A DNA stretch of 64,000 bases from Callorhinus ursinus (Eukaryota; Chordata; Mammalia; Carnivora; Otariidae). The notes beneath the pieces are model-generated. The model had not been told where the DNA came from, ran no database searches, and saw nothing but the letters and a program-made list of their open reading frames with translations. Each line of letters starts with the position of its first letter. Positions within the stretch are counted from its first letter, which is position 1. Of the stretch, positions 11,561 to 23,519 are shown piece by piece. The position numbers and the translations under genes were made by a program. The stretch lies in NCBI RefSeq assembly GCF_003265705.1, contig NW_020312903.1, forward strand, positions 24,286,107-24,350,106, in the 5' to 3' direction.

Positions 11561-11829
11561 CTGTCAACCTTTGTTTTGTAATTTCTTGTTTATTTTAATA
11601 AATACCATGACTTCAAATGTGTCTTACAGAACATTAAACACATGTATTTAAAGTGTGTATTGACTAGTCCATAAAATTAATCTCACCTGCAGTGACACCG
11701 AAGGATGGGGAGAAGAGGGGCAGGCAGCAAAGTGAAATATTGTCTCTAGAGAATTTAAGAACAATTTTTAAAAACTGACTTAAGTTTATCATGCTTTTTG
11801 TCAACATCGTAGTCTAGTGTTTCTGAACA

Positions 11830-12430
11830 ACATTAATGAGAGCAACCAAGAGGTCCTCAATGTTCCCCTCAGCTTGAATAAACTTTGGACCAGTTTCATC
11901 ACAACTATAAGCCGCCATACTTCCTTTTCTTATAGTATCTCCCCTTTGAGATGTAACTCTTCTCCAAGCCTCTTGGCATTTTTATAACCCAGGAATTCTT
12001 TCTCAAGAAATTGGGAGTCATCCCTCAAAATGTACTCAAGATAGTGCCCCTGTCTCCAAGTCTCTGTGGAGGATAGGAGCCTAACTTCTATATACACCAA
12101 TTAGCCAACACAGATGGCCTGATCACACTGACTCAGCACCCCTCAAACCAAGGTCTTTCAATACTTTACTATGAGCTCACCTGAGTGCTTGCAAGTCTCC
12201 CACCTTCTGTTCCAGCAGAGTTTAGTTCAATCTCTCTCCCCTATTGCAATTCTCTTAAATAAAGTCCTCCTTGTCTGTTTCACTCCATATGATATAATTA
12301 TTCTTTGACAGTTCAAAATACTCTGCTCTACAGTCACCTGGAGTACTCTACTATTCTTATTAAATGAGATTATATTCCAATTGCTAGTTGTGTCTGTCTG
12401 TCTTAACATGAGGTATCGTCTTACCATGAG
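11830..12430 (+). repeat. Possible ERV LTR, unassigned
   Basis: A 3' portion with AATAAA at 12258-12263 followed by 'gtcctccttgtctgtttcac' looks like LTR R/U5 sequence. Termini are not clear and there is no internal region. It could be another old repeat. Confidence 0.35.
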
Positions 12431-14180
12431 GTTCCAGGACTATTGCTGTTGGATTTGATCTAAGTGTCCTATTATACCCATTTATCTTTTTGTCTTTACT
12501 ATTTAGTTGAATGTGGCAATATTTCCAAGTAAAAAATAATGCCTTGCAGGTAGCATTGGTCAGGTGGCTAAATTCTCGACAATGATATATAAGTGAAAGT
12601 TAAGGTCTACTTTCCAATTTATCTTTCCTGACAGAAAAATAAACCTCACTTTGTTTAATCTGTTACATTTGGGTTTTCAGTTACATTCAGTACACTCAAG
12701 CCTTAACTGATACAGCTTTCATGGCACATACAATCTGCCACAAAAAATTACTCCTCTAAGGAAAAAGAATTGGAGTTTGAAGAAGCAGGACTGGTTTGTT
12801 GCAACCAGTGATATGTGTGTAGGCCACTGACTGTGTCTCTCAGTGATGCATCTCTTTACTAGTCAATATTCTTTCCCAGAGCTTATAAAGCATTGATTTT
12901 ATACTTACTTTTCAGACATCCAATATCAACTTAGACCAGAATTCACTAAGACTTTTTTTCGGAACAAAATTAAACACACAACATAGCGGTAAATCTACAC
13001 ACTAACAGTAAAAAGAGGGAGAGAGAAGAGTAGCAGAGTGGCATCTGGAGTGAGAGAAGAGGGATATCAGACTGACCCCAGAGTGGCACTGTGTGTTGTA
13101 ATGGAGTCTATTAGCTTGTAATCATATCAGCTCATTATCTTGCATTACAAGGTATTTTAAAATGCTATTTTCTTTTGGGATAGACAGTCATGCTTTCACT
13201 CAATTCCGTCCAGCAGTCACAGATGTACAGGTGCATTACTTTGCGTGCTCAAATTTCTAACCAAAAGGGAGAGCACTGAGAAAAATTCACTGACTAATCA
13301 ACAGGCTTACTTGTTTTTCCCCACATATACTAGAAATTGTCTTCATTCCAGGTCTTGGTTTTGTTATTCTGTTGTTAACCAGCATTCTTCTGATGTCTAA
13401 TATGTATTGTCTGCCCTCAAGTGGAAGTACTCTTTTAAATATTAAACCTTAACGTTAGTTAATAAACTAAGCACCGGTTACATTTAGTGATCTGGAGGAA
13501 TATGACATTTGTGGGGAAAAAAATTGTTATCGCTCGCTGAAACTCAACTATTTCATACCTACCAATGTAATTATTTGGAGACCCCCACCTCTGCCAAATC
13601 TAGTCCCTGATGGGAAACAACAACAACAACAACAACAAATCATACATATCATTACTTGCAACTCATATGTATGAAAATGAATGTTTTGGTGAAAATCTTG
13701 GCTTAAGAGATAGTACAAATGAGGAATTTGGAATTAAAAACTGAAATAGTTATATCCTAATAAAGATATTGATTATTTTAAAAAGTATACTCCTAAAAAA
13801 TTATATCCTATATAATTATCAAGTTTTCCTATAATAAATATTTGTTGGGAGAGTGCAAGTATCATGGAGATTTATAAATCAGGATCTGGATTTACTCAGG
13901 TATAGGGTGAGACACTACCTCCTGACATCACTTAAGGATCTCATCTTTGTGGCCAAAAACTCTCTCCCACATGCCCACATGATGCCATATTATTTGAAAT
14001 GTCACGGTTTGCTAAAGGGTATCAAATAGCTCACTGAATCAATAGGAAGAATGAAGAAACACTCTATAGCAGGAACCAAAGTACTGAAGTGTCAGCCATG
14101 ACAACATATGCATAGAACATGTGGCAGATTACCTTATGCTCTCAATTCTCCATTCTGTTATGATAACATTATACATTCAC
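12431..14180. other. No gene; unassigned sequence
   Basis: No coding or RNA signature. Contains a perfect (CAA)n run at 13617-13639 and AT-rich sequence around 13780-13850. Confidence 0.4.
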
Positions 14181-14184
14181 ACCC

Positions 14185-14530
14185 TTGCCATGGTCTCTTG
14201 GTAGACAAAGTGCATTTCCTAGTCTCTTGATTTTGGGTTTGGCCATGTGACTTGCTATGTCCAATGGAATATTAGTGGGCATGACATAACATAGGCTTGG
14301 AATATGTCTGGAATGTGCTTGTGCCAGGTATCCCACTGTCTCAAAAAAGTCTGAACAATATGGAGAAATCCTAAACACTAGGTATGGCTTGGAGCCAAGT
14401 CCAGCCCTGCACAGTCTAGATCAGCTGAACCCCAATTAACATGTAACTCATGAGTGAGAAGTAAATGCCACTGAGTATGTCACAGATTTTTGTGGTTGTT
14501 TGTTGTGCAGTAAAATCTGAGTGACATAGG
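14185..14530 (+). repeat. Ancient mammalian interspersed repeat, family not assigned
   Basis: 'tttggccatgtgacttgc', 'tatgtccaatggaatat' and a late 'gtttgttgtgcagtaaaa' match a family ending 'gtttgttacgcagcaa..aactgatac' that I recognise but cannot name reliably. Confidence 0.45.
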
Positions 14531-15450
14531 AAAGCGGTTCAAATACTGACAGCCATAGATTTTGCCAAAAAAGCAATAAATATCCTGTACTTTCTTAATT
14601 TTCCCTCAAGAATCAAAATTCTTGGCTTGAAAGTAATTAGGTAATTAGGTTATAGGATGAAAATAGGTAATTAGGCATCAGACATCAAATGGTCACAGAG
14701 CTCCTTCTGCTTTCATGGTGGTGGGTGAAATACCATTTCCCAAACATTTAAGCGTTATTCCAAAACAGGAGGGGTATTCTGACATTGGATAGCCAAAACA
14801 ACAAACATCCACTACAATACTCAAGTGAAAGGTGTAGGCAAGGAAAAAAAATTCCAATTTAGGGGAATAAATACTAACCATGCAGCATCTTCAAAAGAGA
14901 TTCCTTAATAAGTATTATGCCAACATAATGGTTCAATGTTTACTCTTAAAATCTGGAAGACAAAAGAAAAATTGCCATCTTTGCTTCAGGTCTTCTCTGA
15001 CCTTTAAAATGTTAATATATTTTGTGATTTTCCTAAGTACTAGAAGTCATGGTATGTAGCAGTTCCCAAACTTGACCATAGTGACCTGTTTTTTGGTATC
15101 TCATAAGACTTTTGTTCCCCGTTGAGAAATACTATTGAGAAATACTATTAGAGGAAATCACAAAGTACTTTTGAAGTATGAAGAAATAAAAACTCCTTGT
15201 CTGCCAAGAGTTGCATTTAGAGAGGGATGGTTATGAGAAGCGTCTAGAATGACGTGTAGGACTTTTCCAAAAAAAAAAAAAAAACACTTTTGAGAGAAGA
15301 ACATTTCAAGTACAGGAAGGGCAATCTAGAATGAAAGACAGATATGTTATGAAGTAGTTGGGAATTTTAGTAAGAGATGCACAACAAAGACAAGCAAAAA
15401 TGAGGGCAGTTTAGATGGTTGTAATGATTATGGTGAAGGCAATATGGGTG
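14531..15450. other. No gene; largely unassigned
   Basis: A short poly(A) run lies near 15270-15285. 'agcagttcccaaacttgacc' at 15059 could be a degenerate MER5-like end, too short to call. Confidence 0.35.
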
Positions 15451-15454
15451 GTAT

Positions 15455-15600
15455 GAAATGGTGCTTAGGAGCATGAATTTTGGCCTTGAGTAGACCAGAG
15501 TAACTGGCTCTGTGAATTTGGACAAAACATGTTACTTCTCTCTTTCCCCATCTCTTTAGAAAGAAATCTTGTGAGATCTTAAACTTGATGGCACATTAAA
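15455..15600 (+). repeat. MIR SINE, diverged
   Basis: 'ggtgcttaggagcatgaatt', 'ctggctctgtgaatttgg' and 'tgttacttctct' follow the sense MIR order (gcacggactct..., ...ctgtgtgaccttgg, ...ttacttaacctct). Confidence 0.55.
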
Positions 15601-15614
15601 AAAATGTTAATTCA

Positions 15615-15819
15615 GGGGCGCCTGGGTGGCTCAGTCAGTTAAGGGGCTCAACTCCTGATTTCGGCTCAGTCATGATCTCAGTGTCCTGGGATTGAGCTCC
15701 ATGTTGGGCTCCACACTTGGTGGGTAGTCTGCTTGGGATTCTCTCTTCCTCTGCCCCTCCCCGTGCTCCCGCACTTTCTCTCTCTCTCAAATAAATAAAT
15801 AAATCTTAAAAAGAAATAG
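15615..15819 (+). mobile_element. CAN-SINE with target duplication
   Basis: Canonical head 'ggggcgcctgggtggctcag', tail AAATAAATAAATAAATCTT. Flanks aatgttaattca (15603-15614) and aatattaattca (15820-15831) are 12 bp with one change. Confidence 0.95.
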
Positions 15820-15944
15820 AATATTAATTCAAACAGGCTATAGTAAAGTATGTAAGGTAGGGAAGGGTAAGTAAAGTCATAGACTAGAGTAGGAGCCAGA
15901 TTTAAAAACAAAACAAAACAACCTCATAACCTCCAAACAATAGA

Positions 15945-16190
15945 GTTAACATTGATTGACTACATACTTTGAATCAGGTACTTTTTTATATGATGCATAT
16001 GCTCATTAATGTTCAAAATAATCACAAAGGTAAATGTTATTCTTTGCCTTATTACCAATGTGAAAACTGGAGTACAGTGATATTAAGTAATTTACCCAAA
16101 GTTACACAATTAGTAAATCGCAGAACTGAATTTGGAGCTCTGGTCATCTTGCCCCAGAGCTCATGCTTTTAACAACTATGCCAGTGGCTT
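15945..16190 (-). repeat. MIR SINE
   Basis: Antisense MIR: 'tgctcattaatgttcaaaat', 'aaagttacacaattagtaaa', 'gcagaactgaatttgga'. Confidence 0.7.
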
Positions 16191-16250
16191 TCAAAGTAAT
16201 TTTATTTTTTACCTCAATCTGTAGTGAGAAATGTATTTTATATCATAAAT

Positions 16251-16253
<3 letters not shown>

Positions 16254-16299
<46 letters not shown>
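16254..16299. repeat. (TG)n microsatellite
   Basis: Uninterrupted TG dinucleotides, about 23 units. The short open frame through it is an artefact. Confidence 0.97.
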
Positions 16300-16300
<1 letters not shown>

Positions 16301-16534
16301 ATCTCAAGTTCCACAGAATTATAGTTTTCCGTACTATGTGTGATTTCAAATTCCATACAATTATAGTTATCCATACTATGTATGACTTATTTGGCTATTT
16401 TGATTCTAGTATAGTCTATTTAATTTTTGTTAGAACTATTGGTCACAAAAGAAAATTTAGTTTGGAACCACTAAGTGATCATAGTCTAGTGTTTGAATAA
16501 TACTGCACTGTACTATAATTTGCACATCTTTCTA

Positions 16535-17180
16535 AGGAATTTAGAATTTATCCTACAAAAAAAAATGGAGAGCAAGTGAAGGACTTTAAATAACAGAATA
16601 CCATGGGGCACCTGGGTGGCTCAGTCAGTTAAGCATCCTACCCTCGGTTTCGGCTTAGGTCATGGTCTCAGGGTGTTGGGATCGAGCCCTGAATTGTCGG
16701 GCTCCCAGTTCAGCGGAGAGTCTGCTTGCCTTTTCTCCCTCTGTCCCTCCCCCTGCTCGGGCACTCTCTCTCTCTTTCTCAAATAAATAAATAAATCGTT
16801 TAAACAAACAAACGAACAAACAAATAAATAAGGGAATAACCTAATCGGATTATATGCTTTAGAAATAGCACTCCCAGTAGCATGGAGGTGAAGTTGGAAA
16901 GAGTTGGCACTGGAAGTAATGAGCTTACTTAAGAGACAATTGCAATACTACAGAAGAAAGTAAAATGTGGAAAGCAGGAGACAGAAATATAATCAAAGGA
17001 CATAGTGATTGGTAAATGATGAAAGAGAGGAATGAACTGAGAATAACTCCCCATGTTTCCGGTTGTGGGACTAGATGGATAGTGGAATCATTAATTAGGC
17101 TGGAGATTACAGAAGAAATTGGTTATTAAGAGAAAGATAGTTGTAATTTTGCCAAGTGTCAAAAATTAAGTAGAATCACA
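16535..17180 (-). repeat. L2, split by a SINE
   Basis: Antisense L2 text such as 'ggagagcaagtgaaggac' before the SINE, and 'gacaattgcaatactacag' and 'gaatgaactgagaataactc' after it, match the order seen at 58.1-59.6 kb. Confidence 0.6.
16605..16830 (+). mobile_element. CAN-SINE inserted in L2
   Basis: Head 'ggggcacctgggtggctcag'; CT tract 16760-16780; tail extended by AAAC/AAAT repeats to 16830. Possible decayed duplication around agaatacc / ggaataac. Confidence 0.93.
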
Positions 17181-17396
17181 TTTTGACCTGACAGTCTTTG
17201 TAATGTTTTATTGTAGTTAATAAACAACTAATTACTCTTGAATTTTTACCTATTACCACTATATAGTCTAAACAGATTAACTTCTTTAACATGTTTTCAC
17301 ATTATTGGCATACATTGAGATTGTAGTCTACTAACACCCCTATTTTCTTTTCATAGGAACATCGGACAGTGGTTTTGTCTCCTTGTTCAATTTTTT

Positions 17397-17842
17397 TTGG
17401 CATTTTCTTTTTTTTATGTTATGTTAATCACTATACATTACATCATTAGTTTTTGATGTGTTCCATGATTCATTGTTTGCGTATAACACCCAGTGCTCCC
17501 TTCGATACGTGCCCTCTTTCATACCCATCACCAGGCTAACACATCCCCCCACTCCCCTCCCCTCTAGAACCCTCAGTTTGTTTCTCAGAGTCTCTCATGG
17601 TTCGTCTCCCCCTCCGATATCCCCCCTTCATTTTTCCCTTCCTACTATCTTCTTTTTTTTTAACATATAATGTATTTTTGTTTCAGAGGTACAGGTCTGT
17701 GATTCAACAGTCTTACACAATTCACAGCACTCACCATAGCACATACCCCTCCCCAATGTCTATCACCCAGCCACCCCATCCCTCCCAACACCCATCACTC
17801 CAGCAACCCTCAGTTTGTTCCCTAAGATTAAGAATTTCTCAT
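17397..17842 (-). mobile_element. 5'-truncated carnivore L1, 3' UTR only
   Basis: Poly(T) then 'atgttatgttaatcac' at the left (3' end), 'ccatgattcattgtttgc', C-rich tract near 17545, and the upstream 3'-UTR through 'aagattaagaatttct'. Same family as 11105-11560 but collinear. Likely target duplication ccttgttcaatttttt (17381-17396) / ccttattcaattattt (17843-17858). Open frames at 17458-17860 are antisense. Confidence 0.9.
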
Positions 17843-17884
17843 CCTTATTCAATTATTTAACCTTATATACACACACAATTAGAA

Positions 17885-18600
17885 TCAGAGCCTTATCAAA
17901 GTCTATGACTATAAATTCCTGAGGGCAATGACCAGAGTCATTTGTTTACCACTCTATTTCAGCATAGCAAACTCTTCATAAACACCATGAACAGATTTAC
18001 CAAACTAGGCAGCGTTTCGCATACAATTATTTTCAAAATAGTTGCTTTATTGCCTATTTGAATGTTTTTCCATTATACTGTTAGAATCTTAAGCCTGAGG
18101 TTTGTGTCTTGTTCACAGGTATATGCCTACTACTTAATCAGTATGCCTTGCACATAGGAAATTCTCAAAAATGTTTGTTAAATGGCTACACCAGTAGCTA
18201 TTACTACTCAAGGTCATAGCTAGACATAAGTGGCATAGTGACCTGATACAATTGTTCCTGGTGGTTTGAGACCCAACTTAAGCTTTGGCTCTAGACTAGG
18301 CAACAGCTTTCTTAGTTCATTTTTCCACCATGGGGTGAATTCTTTCCATTTTATTATTTTAGTTTTCATTAAATTATTTCTGATTAAATGTTACCTACTC
18401 AGTGAAACTGTGGCCACCTTCTCCTGTCTTCCACAGCAGAATGCATTCTCCCCATCACCCCTGTGATCCTATGACCCTTTAATTATTCCACTAGCACAGC
18501 ATTTATCATGCTTTACTGTGGTTATCTGTTTATATCACTATATCCTACATTAACTTGTAACCCCTTTGAAGCTTTTACTCTATCATTTTTTTAAATCTCC
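17885..18600 (+). repeat. L2 3'-end fragments
   Basis: Repeated L2-like motifs: 'ttcctgagggcaatgacc' (17916), 'cttgcacataggaaattctc' with 'aaaaatgtttgtta' (18150-18180), and another piece at 18410-18590 ('tagcacagcatttatcatg'). At least two fragments; boundaries approximate. Confidence 0.5.
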
Positions 18601-20600
18601 AGCCTTAACAGAGGGTGAAACACATGTATTGGTCTCCATATTTGGTTAAGGTAATTACCAAAGAGCCAAAGACACCCTGGTTTGGAAAGAAATGTGTTTT
18701 ATTATCTTTTTACTGTTAAATGTTGTGACTGTGGGTTATGGCTTAATGAGGGATATGGCATTTAGGAAGCATGTGACTCTTAGCAGATAGAAATTCCCGG
18801 AGAGAATCACAGAGGACAACTAGGTATTCCTCGAAAGGTGCCTGCCACTTGTAAAGTACCCATTTAAGAATCTTGAGATCACTGTTAACGCTCTCAGCAT
18901 CCTTTCGAGAGTCTTTTTTTTTTTTCAGGGTCACGTCTTAAACAGAAAACACCTGAATGCACCCAGCATTGGCACCCACTGTAAATGAATCTAGTGAGAG
19001 AGTGACTGGTACCTTATGGGCTTTGCGTACCTCTGTGTGTGTTTTCATCTATTTTTGGTTTTGTTTTTTTTAAAGACTTATTTCCATCATTCCCAGAGTG
19101 TTTTCTGGGGCATTTTTTTTCCAGAGGATGGCAATAGTTGATGCTTTAAGAAAATACTTTATGATTAAATACATTTGGAGAATGGAGGGTAAAGTAAAAC
19201 AAAACAAAACAAAACAAATGTAGGAACCCTGAATTAAGATTTTTCGGAGCCTCTAATACACAAATGAACACTGAATTTTCAAGGGAAATAATATGTAATG
19301 TTTTCCAGAAATTATTTGACAATGGAAACTTATTTTAACTTTTATGATGCAACTATAAAAATACATTTTATGAAGTATAAATCAATACCATTGAATTTTC
19401 CCTACTCCTAGATACCCCCATCAAATGTTCCCTTATTCATATACACAACTCTTCCTGCATGACTCAGATCCTGAGAGAAGCTCAGGAACATTTCCTCAAC
19501 TGGTGCTAATGGCATTACAAGACATGCCACATGAATATTCTTTCTTAAATTAAGTTTTAAATGAATACGTCAGCTCAAAAGTAACTGCCACATGCACAAA
19601 TAAAAATGTCATGCTAGTGTACGGATTCCAAATCTATTAGACTTTTAAATAATATTATATGTTATTATAGTGACAGTGTGTTCCTCTTTTATTCCTCTGT
19701 CCTTTTCAGAATCAATTCTACCCTTATCACAGTAAAAGAAAAAAATTTGGAAACAAGAAGTGCAAATTACCAAATGTATAACAATAAAAATACAGAATGT
19801 GTTTGTGCTATTGTGTGAAAAATAACTTTGGCTAAGATCTCAGATGTCTCTAACTTCTCAACACACAGGAAAAGTTAATGAAAGTGACTTCAGAACCTGC
19901 TCTGTGAACAGGGATACATTACAGTTATTACTCAAGCTACCCTGTGATTCCATGTACATTTCACCATGTGAAGTTCTTAGACGTTGCTTTTGCTTGGCAA
20001 GAATTTATATTCTTACAATTCTGGGATTGTTTAATAATCACTGTGCTATAGTCCAGAATTAATGACATACCAATACAATAAGATGGTTGATAGAACTAGA
20101 AAAATAACAACTTGACTAGTCAGAGATTTATTAAGGAGAACAGATATACATAAGTAAACATAGAGCCAAAACCCATACCTTAGATATTGCACAGATAGAT
20201 GCTTGGATGTGATAAGGTCAATGAAATTTATTGAGAATGTCAAATGAATTCATTTGTTAACTCATTAACAAGAGACTGGTTGTCTCTTTAAAATGAGGTA
20301 TATCCTCTCTTCGGTTGCTTAAGGTTATGTTATAAAGGAATAAAAATATTATTTTTCAATGTTATATTTTTCGAATTTGTCATAAGTTAATATTTTAATG
20401 TGTCAGTTTGAGATGCACAAAAACATTCAGAGGATTCAAACCCCCAAGTTAATAGACTGAACTTTGAAATTGATATGTTAATACGTAATAGTATATCACT
20501 CTAATATTACTCTATTTCCTCAGGCTTACTAAACACCTACAACACATTAAAATATAGTCATTTTCAGTTCCAAAATACTGGTCTCTTTTTTTTTTTAAGA
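18601..20600. other. No gene; mostly unassigned
   Basis: No coding signature. Poly(T) at 18917-18928, (AAAAC)n at 19196-19218. The short frame at 19844-20062 has no splice or homology support. Confidence 0.35.
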
Positions 20601-20619
20601 AATTTGCTTACAAGCTTTG

Positions 20620-20895
20620 GTTTTTGGCATGATATTGATGAGTATGAAATATCTCCACTATCAGTGAGTAGGAGGCCGAGCTGCTCATATCCACAGCTGG
20701 AATGGATCTGCTTCTATTAAAAATGGGAAATAGCAGCTGCAGGGAACATAAATTGTGCAATTGATTTGATTTTGCAAAGCAAACACATTCTTCGTGTTAT
20801 GATTTAGCTTGCTAATTAGGCCTTGCATAATCAAAGGAAATTTGAAAGAAAATAATTCTGAATTAAGCTCAACTTCTACATCTTCTGACATGTCC
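20620..20895. promoter_or_regulatory. Candidate conserved non-coding element
   Basis: Non-repetitive stretch dense in homeodomain-type cores and POU-like text: 'gctaattagg' (20812), 'tgcataatcaaagg', 'attgtgcaattgattt', 'ttttgcaaagcaaac'. Such composition is typical of developmental enhancers but is not diagnostic. Function is inferred only. Confidence 0.25.
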
Positions 20896-21105
20896 TTGTA
20901 ATATCTTCCAAATTTTCAAGATCAGTGTATCTCAAAATGAATGCCTTGAAAACAAAAGAAGGATTTGCAAATAATGTCCCTTTGGGTGAATGTGTCCTAT
21001 TACAAAATGTGAATGAAGTCAAACAGAAGAATATTGACTGATCTTTGACACTTGGGTCTCAGAAACTATGCAAACCAAAAGCATACATCTTTTCTTATTT
21101 TGGAT

Positions 21106-21308
21106 CAGGTATCTGCAAACTTTTCCTGTAAAGGGCCATACTAAATATTTTAGGCTTTGTGTGTCATATGCTCCATAATGCATCTAGCCAACTTCTATTT
21201 TTAGGGGGAAAGCAACTATAGATAATTTGTAAATAAATGGGTGTGGCTGTGTTCCAATAAAACTTTATTTACAAAAATAGGTTGTGGGTTAGATTTGCCA
21301 ACTCTTGG
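21106..21308 (-). repeat. MER20 (hAT-Charlie) DNA transposon
   Basis: Near full length: 'ctgcaaacttttcctgtaaa', 'gggccatactaaatatttta', 'tgttccaataaaactttatt', 'gatttgccaactcttg'. Known in eutherians as a source of regulatory sequence; no evidence of that here. Confidence 0.88.
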
Positions 21309-21599
21309 TTTATTTAATTCTCAGAAATAAAAGTTAATGATAGTGTGCAAACTTCAATAAAAAAAGAAAAAATAGAATATCAGCCTAAACCATGACTAGA
21401 AATAAAAAATTTACTATATATTAACAATTTAATTATCAGAAAGATGTTATATTCTAAACATATATAACATATTACAATAAAGAATAAAAATACATTTTAA
21501 AAATGAAAAAATAACCTACACAGTAGTTCTAAATGTGACTTTATGTTGTCAAGCCAACACTGTGCCATACGTATTTCATATCCTATGTATAAAGAAATT

Positions 21600-21700
21600 C
21601 CGCATATGTGGTATGTATATATGTATATGTACGTGCAAATGCGTATGTATGTGTATATAAATATATATATGTATATGGAGAGAGAGAAAATATATACAGC
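21600..21700. repeat. AT/GT-rich low-complexity tract
   Basis: Imperfect TATG/TATA repeats such as 'gtatgtatatatgtatatg' and an AT run near 21660. Overlapping short frames on both strands reflect this composition. Confidence 0.85.
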
Positions 21701-21854
21701 ACATTTTATGACATATGTGTGGGGTGAGAGGGGAAAGTGGAAACGTATTGCAGAATAAGCCAAACCTTGACTAATGATGGAATAAAAGCAAATATATTAG
21801 CAATTCATGAATTGTATTTGTCTATAATTTATATGTAGCTGTTTAACCAGTCAA

Positions 21855-22485
21855 CATATAATGTTGAGTATTTCTTATGAGCTGACAACTTTTCTGGTGT
21901 TAATAGAGATAACAGAAGTAAATCATACTTGCCTTTCAGAAGCTCACAATATAATTGACATACATACATATATTCTCATAACTAGAAAAATTATAAACAA
22001 ATATCTATGTATAATGTGATATATATATATAGCACACGATGATTAGATAGATAGATAGATCTATCTTACACCAGTAGTACACACAACAAATGTTCAAGAA
22101 ATTGGGAAGGAAGACAGAGAATTGTGAGCTGTGTGGTGTCAATGAAAGACCCTTAAAACAGCGTAGGCTTTGAAATATGAGTAACATGAACTAGATTTAC
22201 ATAGGGGGAAGGAAATATTATTTTAGGTTGTGCAGAACACCGTGCACTGGTAATGGGTAGGAAATTTCAAGATGGGCTAATGGGGGAGATAAGAATTTCA
22301 AAAGATAGATTGGGATACAATTGGAAAAAGAGCCTTGAATCTCATATAAGAAAGTGTTAACTTTATTCTGTAACCAATGTAGAATCAGTTATTGATCAGA
22401 GAAGCAACTAGACGAAACTGCTTTTCAAGGGGATTACTCCAGTAGGGGTTGTAAAATAAGGTGAACCCAGAAGGTGGCAGAAGAC
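21855..22485 (-). repeat. L2, minus strand
   Basis: Begins with an antisense L2 3' end ('agctgacaacttttctgg', 'ttcagaagctcacaatat') and continues through 'agaagcaactagacgaaac' and 'ggattactccagtagggg', the L2 order seen at 58.8 kb. A (TA)n/(GATA)n patch with the 14-bp palindrome agatagatctatct lies at 22053-22066. Confidence 0.65.
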
Positions 22486-22574
22486 ATGGGGACTGTTTGT
22501 ATACAGAAGACACTTTCCATGCAAATCCATTTATCAAAATCTTGCAAAGTATTCACAGACCATCTCAAGTAACT
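22484..22574 (+). repeat. 91-bp local duplication, likely source copy
   Basis: Identical to 23765-23855 except for one base (cactttcc versus cattttcc). Its start continues naturally from the L2 on its left, so this is probably the source. Confidence 0.97.
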
Positions 22575-22984
22575 GTGGAGGTGTTCCATGATGAGCTGAG
22601 CATGATTGAAACAGTGTGGTGGCAATGCCAATGGAACTGAGCAGATGTGTATCACTAAGCTAGTCTCAAGGAACTATCAGAATAACACCTGGCATTTCAT
22701 TTCCTTAATGAAAATTTACTATTATGAGCCAGGGAGTATATCAGGCAATGACATTTTTACTTGCATTCACATGTTTTCTCTTACACAAAAAAAGAGACAG
22801 AGCTTGCAAAGTGATTGGGACTTTGACATGAAAATGTCTAGCGTAACACAGCAATAGGTGTTTAAGGAAAAACAGCCCCAATATTAACAAGTACAGTTTG
22901 GAATCAAACAAACTGGAGAAGTGGTAACAAATTTTAAACAAGATTCTTTGAAGTTAATGTGCTGTTATATATAGTGAATCTCCA

Positions 22985-23370
22985 CACCAGGAATGCTACT
23001 GGCTCAGCGTCTTTGTATTATTTTCTTTATCTAGGATGTTCTTTGCACAGGATCATTCCCCTACTTCATTCAGGACCTAGCTCAAATGTAACCTCTTCTG
23101 AGACCTTCCCTAACCACACACCCAATCTCAGCTAACCATTATCTTCATTACTTTCTATCCTATTGTTCTACCTTATTTTTTCATCATTCTTAACACTATA
23201 TAAAATTATTTATTCTTTTTGTTTTGTTTTTCCCTGGTCTTTGTAGATTTTTTGAGAATAGGGACCTTGACTTACTTTGTCATTGCATATCTCTGGTGCC
23301 TAGAACAGAACTTGGCCCGCTGTAAGCATTCAATATACATTTGCTGAATGAATAAATGAGTGAATAAATT
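22985..23370 (+). repeat. L2 3' end
   Basis: 'acctagctcaaatgtaacct', 'cttctgagaccttcccta', 'gcctagaacagaacttgg', 'tttgctgaatgaataaatga' are a recognisable L2 3' terminus. Confidence 0.85.
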
Positions 23371-23519
23371 TAGAAATAACTGCATGTGAGCAGAATGAGC
23401 CATTTCCCATTACCACCACGAGCTCAGCTCCTCATCACTTCTTAGATAGGTTAAAGCAAATACCTCCTATTTCTCTTGAGTTTCCAATCTTCCATTTCAA
23501 ATTGTCCTTACACACTTAT

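Larger units (their letters stand above)
10260..11640 (-). repeat. Probable ancient L1 hosting two younger insertions
   Basis: AT-rich sequence resembling antisense L1M continues on both sides of the SINE (10579-10794) and young L1 (11105-11560). Assignment is weak; no single diagnostic block is preserved. Confidence 0.35.

Noticed and set aside
14531..15450. Possible MER5-like end at 15059
   Set aside because: About 20 bases of similarity only, with no internal or opposite terminus.
22019..22070. Palindrome agatagatctatct considered as a regulatory or cruciform site
   Set aside because: It arises where GATA and TATC simple repeats meet within an L2 and is best explained by slippage.
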